NCBI GenBank assembly: GCA_037138335.1 | Contig: JBAXIO010000003.1 | Coordinates: 62,001-126,000, forward strand | DNA from: CAIRDP01 sp037138335 | GTDB lineage: Bacteria > Bacteroidota > Bacteroidia > Bacteroidales > FEN-979 | DNA length: 64,000 nt | Direction: 5' to 3' | In this document: one piece after another, positions 58,433-64,000 of the stretch | Layout of the letters: every line of letters begins with the position of its first letter | Numbering within the stretch: the stretch's first letter is position 1 | Position numbers and translations under genes: made by a program | The notes under the pieces: generated by a model | The model's input: only the letters and a program-made list of their open reading frames with translations | Databases searched by the model: none | What the model was told of the DNA's origin: nothing

Positions 58433-59095
58433 ATGCTTCTTAGCCGGGAACTGACTCATCTTTTTCTCAAGGAAATCAGGCTTGAACTGAAACAACGGTA
58501 TGTCCTCAACGGCATACTGCTGTATCTTGTTTCCACTGTTTTTGTTACCTATCTCGCTTTTACCGGTTCCATTACATCCGAGACCTGGAATTCACTTTTC
58601 TGGATCATACTGCTTTTTGTTGCGGTGAACGGGATTTCAAAGAGTTTCGTCCAGGAAAGCCCGGCCCGCCACCTTTACTATTATACCATCGCAAGCCCTG
58701 AAGCGATCATCCTCTCAAAGATCCTGTATAACCTGTTACTGATGACAATATTGTCGGTTTTATCCCTTCTGTTCTTTGTCCTGCTTATGGGAAATATGAT
58801 CCAAAACCCGGCCCTGTTTCTTACTTCTCTTATTCTCGGCAGCCTTGGATTGTCATCGGTGCTTACCATGATCGCGGCAATCGCATCCCGTGCCTCGAAT
58901 AATTTTTCACTGATGGCTATCCTCAGCTTCCCCATTGTGCTCCCGCTCTTAATGACCCTTATGAAGGTTTCCGGGTCGGCCCTTACCTCCGGTTCGTGGA
59001 ACGGGGCACTCCCTCTGATAGCAATCCTGTTGATAATTAATATAGCCGTAATCCTCCTGGCATTCCTGTTATTTCCTTATCTTTGGCGAGACTAA
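58433..59095 (+). CDS. ccmB: Haem exporter protein B (cytochrome c maturation)
   Basis: The 220-residue membrane protein has the CcmB layout of six helices, with the family segment FRKEIRLELKQRY-like N-terminus (here FLKEIRLELKQRYVLNGILLYL), KSFVQESPARHLYYYTIASPEAIILSKI and NFSLMAILSFPIVLPLLMTLM. CcmB forms the membrane part of the CcmABCD complex that releases haem-loaded CcmE. No CcmA ATPase gene is adjacent; the LptB ATPase at 22015 is a different protein. Confidence 0.88.
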   Translation: MLLSRELTHLFLKEIRLELKQRYVLNGILLYLVSTVFVTYLAFTGSITSETWNSLFWIILLFVAVNGISKSFVQESPARHLYYYTIASPEAIILSKILYNLLLMTILSVLSLLFFVLLMGNMIQNPALFLTSLILGSLGLSSVLTMIAAIASRASNNFSLMAILSFPIVLPLLMTLMKVSGSALTSGSWNGALPLIAILLIINIAVILLAFLLFPYLWRD

Positions 59096-59106
59096 TTATA
59101 AATAAC

Positions 59107-59138
59107 TGGATTACTGGATAGCTGGATAACTGGATAGC
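59107..59138. repeat. Octamer tandem repeat (4 units)
   Basis: TGGATTAC, TGGATAGC, TGGATAAC and TGGATAGC lie between ccmB and ccmC, ending six bases before the chosen ccmC start codon. Confidence 0.8.
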
Positions 59139-59144
59139 GTGATA

Positions 59145-59831
59145 ATGAATATAAATTTTATGATAAAAACTTATTGGTGGAAAATCCTCAGCCTTATACT
59201 CTTGCTTTATGCTGTGACCTACGGGTTTTTTGTTGACATACCGCAGATGCCGATCATTCATCAATCGATGCGAAACATTTTTTATCACGTTGGTATGTGG
59301 TTCGGGATGTTTACAATGCTGATAGTTTCGTTTATATACAGCCTGAAATACCTTAAAGGCTTCGATGAAAAGTATGACAGGGTTGCTATTGAAGCTGTGA
59401 ATGTGGCATTAATGTTCGGTTTCCTTGGGATCTTCACCGGGATGATCTGGGCAAATTTCACCTGGGGCTCACCCTGGGTCAAAGACCCCAAACTGAACGG
59501 GGCGGCGGTTGGACTGGTTATTTACCTGGCTTATGTCATTTTGAGGAGCTCGGTGGAAGACAGGCATAAGCGGGCGAAGGTTTCGGCCGTGTACAATATT
59601 TTTGCCTTTGTGCTCTGGATCATTTTTGTACTGATCCTCCCAAAACTTTCAAGCAGCCTGCATCCGGCAACGGGCAATGACAGTTCCACACCTGTCATGC
59701 CCATGGGGCTCAACCCTTCTATGCGGACGGTTTTTTATCCTGCTGCGATCGGCTGGATCCTGCTTGGTGCCTGGATCCTTCAGATCAGGATCAGGATGTC
59801 GAAAATAAGGCAACGGCTTGAAGAACACTAA
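59145..59831 (+). CDS. ccmC: CcmC-like haem-handling protein
   Basis: The 228-residue protein of six membrane helices contains a degenerate WWD haem-binding motif: WANFTWGSPWVKDPKLNGAAV, which retains the Trp, Pro-Trp and Asp positions of the canonical WGTWWVWDARLT segment. Conserved periplasmic histidines occur in MPIIHQSMRNIFYHVGMW. CcmC loads haem onto CcmE. Starts at GTG 59139, ATG 59145 and ATG 59160 are all possible; 59145 is chosen as the first ATG. The following ccmD-like gene starts 23 bp downstream. Confidence 0.85.
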   Translation: MNINFMIKTYWWKILSLILLLYAVTYGFFVDIPQMPIIHQSMRNIFYHVGMWFGMFTMLIVSFIYSLKYLKGFDEKYDRVAIEAVNVALMFGFLGIFTGMIWANFTWGSPWVKDPKLNGAAVGLVIYLAYVILRSSVEDRHKRAKVSAVYNIFAFVLWIIFVLILPKLSSSLHPATGNDSSTPVMPMGLNPSMRTVFYPAAIGWILLGAWILQIRIRMSKIRQRLEEH

Positions 59832-59854
59832 ATCGTAAATCGTAAATTAATTCT

Positions 59855-60001
59855 ATGGAGTCTTACGGGAAAATATTTGTTGTAGTTGCTGTGCTTGCGC
59901 TGATCCTTGCAGGGATTTTCGTATACCTTTTCTTTATCGACAGGAAGATTGGAAAACTCGAAAAGGAAATCAGCGAAAAAGAAAGCCATAACAGGAAATG
60001 A
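59855..60001 (+). CDS. ccmD: CcmD-like single-span membrane protein
   Basis: This 48-residue protein starts MESYGKIFVVVAVLALILAG, one membrane helix, followed by a short charged tail (DRKIGKLEKEISEKESHNRK). Its size, topology and place between ccmC and ccmE fit CcmD, which anchors CcmE to CcmABC. Its TGA stop overlaps the ccmE ATG (ATGA), a strong sign that it is translated. CcmD proteins have little sequence conservation, so the name rests on position and topology. Confidence 0.7.
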   Translation: MESYGKIFVVVAVLALILAGIFVYLFFIDRKIGKLEKEISEKESHNRK

Positions 60002-60405
60002 AAACCATTCATATTATAATAATACTTGTTTTGGTGATCGCCATTGCCGTGGTGATCACGACGATCAGTGATTCCAGCACCTATTCCGATTTCGGCGAGG
60101 CTGCCCGGTCGCCGGGAAAGGAAATGCATATTATAGGGAAACTCGACCGCAGCAAGCCCTTGGAATATGATGCAAAAAAAGATGCAAACCGTTTCAGCTT
60201 TTACATCATCGATTCCAAAGGTGTGGTGAAGCAGGTTATTTACAATAATGCCAAGCCCCAGGATTTCGAGAAATCTGAAAAAGTTGTCGTTGTGGGCTCC
60301 ATGCAGGGTGATGTTTTTATAGCGAAGTCCCTGCTTCTGAAGTGCCCTTCAAAGTACAATGATCAAAAGGCCCCCAGCAAGTTCGGGGAAAAGGAATTCA
60401 ATTAG
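59998..60405 (+). CDS. ccmE: Haem chaperone CcmE, CxxxY type
   Basis: The 135-residue protein has an N-terminal anchor (IIIILVLVIAIAVVITTI) and the CcmE beta-barrel (SPGKEMHIIGKLD, FYIIDSKGVVKQVIYNNAKPQDFEKSEKVVVVGSM). The haem-binding site reads LLKCPSKY, with C116 where most CcmE proteins have His in HxxxY. This CxxxY type is known from Desulfovibrio and archaea and goes with a variant maturation system. CcmF and CcmH genes are not adjacent. The TAG stop lies in an octamer repeat. Confidence 0.9.
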   Translation: MKTIHIIIILVLVIAIAVVITTISDSSTYSDFGEAARSPGKEMHIIGKLDRSKPLEYDAKKDANRFSFYIIDSKGVVKQVIYNNAKPQDFEKSEKVVVVGSMQGDVFIAKSLLLKCPSKYNDQKAPSKFGEKEFN

Positions 60406-60466
60406 ATAACTGGATAACTGGATTACTAGATATCCAGCTATCCAGCCATCCAGTTATCCAGCTATC
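60403..60466. repeat. Palindromic octamer element (4 direct plus 4 inverted units)
   Basis: TAGATAAC, TGGATAAC, TGGATTAC and TAGATATC (60403-60434) are followed by CAGCTATC, CAGCCATC, CAGTTATC and CAGCTATC (60435-60466). The first three bases are the ccmE stop codon. It fills the ccmE-ubiD gap and could form a 32-bp hairpin. Confidence 0.85.
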
Positions 60467-60475
60467 CAGGACCCA

Positions 60476-62386
60476 ATGCCCTACAAATCACTTCGTCACT
60501 TTATCCAAACCCTCGAATCCTCGGGTGAACTTATCCGGGTGAAGGAGTTCGTTTCCCCGGTTTTGGAGGTTACCGAGATAGCCGACAGGGTGGTCAAGAG
60601 CGGTGGAAAGGCCCTGTTATTTGAAAACAATGGCACCCAATTCCCGATCCTTATTCTTGCTTTTGCAAGTGACCGGCGGATGAACATGGCCCTGGGCCTG
60701 AATGATCTGGATGAGGCCGGTCAGATGATAGATAAGCTGGTAAAGGAATTCATGGGGCCCAGGGAGCATTTCCTTGATAAGCTCAGGCTGTTGCCTGCCT
60801 TGCAGGAGATATCCTCATGGATGCCGAAGACAATTAACGGGAGGGGAGCCTGCCAGGAAGTTGTGATGGACAGGCCCGACCTTACCCGTTTGCCGGTTTT
60901 GACATGCTGGCCCTATGACGGGGGGCCCTTTATAACCCTTCCCTGTGTACATACCCGGAATCCCGAAAACCATACCCGTAACCTCGGCATGTATAGGATG
61001 CAGGTGTTCGGCCCTGAGCTTACAGGCATGCACTGGCATATGCATAAAGGTTCGGCAATGCATTACCAGCTTTATAAAAAGGCTGGTCAAAGGATGCCTG
61101 TGTCGGTGACACTAGGTGGCGACCCGGTATATACCTTTGCCGCAACGGCTCCCTTGCCCGAGAACCTTGACGAATACCTGTTTGCCGGATTCCTGAGGAA
61201 GAAGAAGGTGGAGATGGTCAGATGCCTCACCAACGACCTGGAGGTCCCTTCGGATGCTGATTTTGTGATCGAAGGATATATTGATACATCAGAGGACCTT
61301 ATCCTTGAAGGGCCTTTTGGGGATCATACGGGGTTTTACTCGCTGGCCGGGATGTTCCCGCGTTTTCATGTGACATGCATTACCCACAGGAAGGATGCTG
61401 TTTATCCCGCCACTGTTGTTGGAATCCCGCCCCAGGAAGACGCCTGGATAGGGAAGGCAACCGAAAGGATATTCCTGGCCCCAATCAAGTTATCGGTTGT
61501 GCCTGAACTCTCCGACATGCATATGCCTGCCGAAGGGGTTTTTCATAATATTGTGCTTGCTTCCATTCACAAGCAATATCCCGGACAGGCCATCAAAGTA
61601 ATGAGTTCTCTCTGGGGGGCCGGACAGATGATGTTCAACAAGATCATGGCAATAGTTGATGCAGGCGCCGATCTTACCAATTATAAGCAGCTTGCCCGCC
61701 TGATCAGCAATAATACCGATCCTGTGGAAGACATTCATTTCATACAGGGGCCTGTGGATATACTGGACCATTCCAGCCGTCGTTATGGTTTCGGGAGCAA
61801 GATCGGGCTGGACGCTACATTAAAAACGGCGGAAGAGGGAAACATTAGGGAGGCCAGGGGGGCTCCTTACATTGATGAAAAGGGTATCATGTCGGCCATA
61901 CCCGCGATCACATCCGCCAACACAGGCCTTATTCAGGATGGGATATCAGTTATACTCCTTTCTGTAAAAAAAACCAGGCAGGCTGAGATCCGTGCCATTG
62001 CCAGGCAAATCAATGAAGAGGGGTACATACGGAATGTAAGTTTCATTGTGTTTGTGGATTACCTTCTTGATATCCACAATCTTTCAACGCTATGCTGGAT
62101 CGTTGCCAATAACCTGGATCCCATGCGCGATTGTTTTTATACCGAACAGGACAGCGGCGCCAGGTATCCTGTATTATTTGCCGACGGTACGATGAAGAAC
62201 CATGAATTTGATCATTTTTCCCGTGAATGGCCCAATGTGATCGTGATGGACCCAAAGACTATTTCAACTATAGATTCCAAATGGAATTCCCTTGGTTTAG
62301 GAAGCCTGGTACCATCTCCTTCCCTTCAGTTTAAATCGCTGGTTATCAATGAAGGAGCTATAGCCTCACCCATGCAGGCCGAATAA
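60476..62386 (+). CDS. UbiD-family prenylated-FMN decarboxylase
   Basis: The 636-residue protein is a UbiD-family member: LRHFIQTLESSGELIRVKE at the N-terminus, the core EVTEIADRVVKSGGKALLFENN, PDLTRLPVLTCWPYDGGPFITLP, MQVFGPELTGMHWHMHKGS, the catalytic-loop region GDHTGFYSLAGMFPRFHVT, and APIKLSVVPELSDMHMP. The length is above E. coli UbiD (about 500) but normal for the menaquinone-pathway (futalosine) or aromatic-acid group in Bacteroidota. The enzyme needs a prenyltransferase (UbiX) not present here. Menaquinone synthesis is the likeliest role; the substrate is unproven. Confidence 0.88.
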   Translation: MPYKSLRHFIQTLESSGELIRVKEFVSPVLEVTEIADRVVKSGGKALLFENNGTQFPILILAFASDRRMNMALGLNDLDEAGQMIDKLVKEFMGPREHFLDKLRLLPALQEISSWMPKTINGRGACQEVVMDRPDLTRLPVLTCWPYDGGPFITLPCVHTRNPENHTRNLGMYRMQVFGPELTGMHWHMHKGSAMHYQLYKKAGQRMPVSVTLGGDPVYTFAATAPLPENLDEYLFAGFLRKKKVEMVRCLTNDLEVPSDADFVIEGYIDTSEDLILEGPFGDHTGFYSLAGMFPRFHVTCITHRKDAVYPATVVGIPPQEDAWIGKATERIFLAPIKLSVVPELSDMHMPAEGVFHNIVLASIHKQYPGQAIKVMSSLWGAGQMMFNKIMAIVDAGADLTNYKQLARLISNNTDPVEDIHFIQGPVDILDHSSRRYGFGSKIGLDATLKTAEEGNIREARGAPYIDEKGIMSAIPAITSANTGLIQDGISVILLSVKKTRQAEIRAIARQINEEGYIRNVSFIVFVDYLLDIHNLSTLCWIVANNLDPMRDCFYTEQDSGARYPVLFADGTMKNHEFDHFSREWPNVIVMDPKTISTIDSKWNSLGLGSLVPSPSLQFKSLVINEGAIASPMQAE

Positions 62387-62401
62387 CAGAAATAATTTTC
62401 G

Positions 62402-62409
62402 TAATTTTG
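62402..62409 (+). promoter_or_regulatory. -7 promoter box of the terminal TonB receptor gene
   Basis: TAATTTTG matches TAnnTTTG exactly, 19 bases before the ATG at 62429. Confidence 0.5.
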
Positions 62410-62428
62410 TCTTTCAAACAAAAATTGG

Positions 62429-64000
62429 ATGAAGCAAATCATACTTATTTATATTTTCCTGGTATCTGTTTTAGTCTTTCCTTTTTCGGGCCTTATGGCC
62501 CAGACCCATTCTATGGTGAAAGGCAAGCTCACTGATGCCTCCAATTCCGACCCGGTTGCATTTGCAAATATTGGAGTCAAAGGGAAGAGCGGGGGAACTT
62601 TTACAGATAATGACGGGAATTACAAGCTTGAAATTGAAAAGGGTGAACATATTATCGTTTTTTCATGTATCGGTTATGAAAAACTTGAGCGCACTATCAG
62701 TGTTCCGGGCGACGGTAAGCCCATTGTTCTGAATGTGCTGATCAACCCCACAACCCAGGAGCTGAATACGGTTATTGTTTCCGGCTCAAAATATGAGCAG
62801 AAAGTTGAAGAGTCGATAGCCACAATTGAAGTGCTTAAGGCCCAGACCATTCAGTCTTCCAATCCTTCAAGTGTGGACCAGGCCATTGATAAGATCCCCG
62901 GGATTGCGATTGTTGACAATGAGCCCCAGATAAGAGGTGGGAGTGGTTTCAGTTCCGGTCTCGGCAGCAGGGTTATGGTAATGGTAGATGAGATCCCCAT
63001 GATGAGAGGTGATGCCGGGCGGCCCGACTGGGGTTTTCTCCCGGTTGATGATGTGGAACAGATCGAGCTGATCAAGGGCGCCTCTTCAGTCGTATACGGA
63101 TCTTCTGCTATTACAGGCGCCATTAACATCAGAACGGTTTATCCAAAGTCAACACCCGAAACCAAGGTAAACTCCTTTATCGGAATTTACAGTGCGCCTC
63201 CCAGGAGTTATACCAAACCCTGGAACGGGTTTAACCCGCTCAAGTATGGAATTTCGGTTTCTCATCTCCAGCAGTTCGACAATGTTGATGTAAGCATAGG
63301 CGCAAGTTATTTCCAGGACGGGGGATATATTGGCGGTGTTCCCGAAGCGGCGTCCGACACTGCTTTCAACAAGGGGGAGTTTATAAAGAGGGCCAAGGTG
63401 TATTTCAATACCCAGGTCAGGAATAAAAAAGTACCCGGGCTCACCTATGGCCTGAACGGGAATTTCATGTATAACCAAAGTGCTGAAACCTATTTCTGGT
63501 ATGATGCCGATACGAACATCTATAAATCATACCCTGGCGCTTTATCCTATTTTAAGGTATTCAGCTTTTATGTTGATCCTTTTATCAAGTACTTCGATAA
63601 ACGGGGCAACCAGATCAGCTTTAAAAACCGCATATATTACGGTAATACCAATGCGACGAACAACCAGTCGAACCGGTATACCACGGTTTACGATGAAATT
63701 AAATTCAGCCGGAGGTTCAGCAAACTGGGTGATTTCACCCTGGTAGGGGGTGTTGTGAGTGTTTTTTCACATTCCGAAGGGCAGGTATTCAGCGGGATCC
63801 TTGCGCCGGACGGGACAACCACAGCTTACCAAAGCGGACAGTTCAATTCGGAAAATGTTTCAGTTTACGCCCAGCTCTCCAGGAAATTCTGGAAGCGCCT
63901 CACAATTGAAGCGGGGGCCAGGTACGAATATTATAATATTGCAGATCTGATTGAAAGCAAGCCGATCTTCAGGGCCGGCCTTAATCTTCAGGCCTCAAAA
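62429..64000 (+). CDS. TonB-dependent receptor with carboxypeptidase-like N-terminal domain (C-terminus outside window)
   Basis: The frame is open from 62429 to the window edge, 524 residues. It has a signal peptide (LIYIFLVSVLVFPFSGLMAQ), a carboxypeptidase-like domain (MVKGKLTDASNSDPVAFANIGV), and a TonB plug with NPSSVDQAIDKIPGIAIVDN, IRGGSGFSSGLGSRVMVMVD and IELIKGASSVVYGSSAITGAINI. Barrel strands follow. The layout (SSVVYGSSAITGAI plug, no SusC signature) fits an iron- or vitamin-type receptor; no partner is visible. Confidence 0.87.
   Translation, partial: MKQIILIYIFLVSVLVFPFSGLMAQTHSMVKGKLTDASNSDPVAFANIGVKGKSGGTFTDNDGNYKLEIEKGEHIIVFSCIGYEKLERTISVPGDGKPIVLNVLINPTTQELNTVIVSGSKYEQKVEESIATIEVLKAQTIQSSNPSSVDQAIDKIPGIAIVDNEPQIRGGSGFSSGLGSRVMVMVDEIPMMRGDAGRPDWGFLPVDDVEQIELIKGASSVVYGSSAITGAINIRTVYPKSTPETKVNSFIGIYSAPPRSYTKPWNGFNPLKYGISVSHLQQFDNVDVSIGASYFQDGGYIGGVPEAASDTAFNKGEFIKRAKVYFNTQVRNKKVPGLTYGLNGNFMYNQSAETYFWYDADTNIYKSYPGALSYFKVFSFYVDPFIKYFDKRGNQISFKNRIYYGNTNATNNQSNRYTTVYDEIKFSRRFSKLGDFTLVGGVVSVFSHSEGQVFSGILAPDGTTTAYQSGQFNSENVSVYAQLSRKFWKRLTIEAGARYEYYNIADLIESKPIFRAGLNLQASK

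Overview
The window comes from a member of the Bacteroidota. The taxonomic signals are a SusC/SusD pair, a type IX secretion sorting domain, DUF5686 and DUF4296 proteins, a serine palmitoyltransferase locus, several TonB-dependent receptors with carboxypeptidase-like N-termini, and repeated Bacteroidota-type promoter elements (-7 box TAnnTTTG). The gene content (Hdr/Qmo-like proteins, sulfide:quinone oxidoreductase-like flavoprotein, indolepyruvate:ferredoxin oxidoreductase, cytochrome c maturation genes) suggests an anaerobe or microaerophile with a quinone-linked, sulfur-related energy metabolism. No rRNA, tRNA, CRISPR array, prophage or insertion sequence was recognised, and no gene-free stretch exceeds 300 bases.

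Layout. 1-4.3 kb: the N-terminal part of a multi-PAS sensor, an AAA ATPase whose promoter lies inside a 13-bp inverted repeat, and a methyltransferase. 4.3-17.7 kb: a sulfur and electron-transfer island. In transcription order it carries an SQR-like flavoprotein, a DUF1641 protein, a single-cysteine DsrC/TusE protein and a DsrE-like protein; then a NifX-like protein and a cysteine desulfurase; then DsrE-like, TusA, MvhD-like, an HdrA with a complete GltD-like module embedded in it, a second HdrA with a winged-helix-like tail, and a QmoC-like membrane subunit. A Crp/Fnr regulator sits in the middle, and two TGTGA-N6-TCACA palindromes lie upstream of it and upstream of the Hdr operon. No dsrAB, aprAB or sat is present.

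17.9-32.8 kb: housekeeping and envelope genes (tatA, queA, a porin-like protein, pssA, lptB, a DUF5686 protein, an AhpD-like protein, kdsD, recQ, an OmpH-like protein, lipoproteins, a TonB receptor). 32.9-39.6 kb: iorAB, then a probable sphingolipid operon (SPT, GNAT-like, SDR, GNAT-like) closed by a bidirectional terminator. 39.7-44.3 kb: SusD/SusC. 44.5-54.9 kb: two small membrane proteins, an ammonia-lyase with an Ala-Cys-Gly triad, hisS, a WbuC cupin, ettA, two glycosyltransferases and an LptF/G permease. 55-64 kb: a third GNAT paralogue, a T9SS-exported protein, ccmB-ccmC-ccmD-like-ccmE (CxxxY-type CcmE), a UbiD-family decarboxylase and the start of a TonB-dependent receptor.

Two things stand out. 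The first is the sulfur island, read here as a possible NAD(P)H- and quinone-linked Hdr/Qmo-like complex served by sulfur carriers and controlled by an Fnr-like four-cysteine regulator with a Crp-like recognition helix. The second is a pervasive set of intergenic elements built from 7- or 8-bp tandem units, often as direct units followed by inverted units. Several supply or touch the stop codons of neighbouring genes, and one lies in frame inside hisS.
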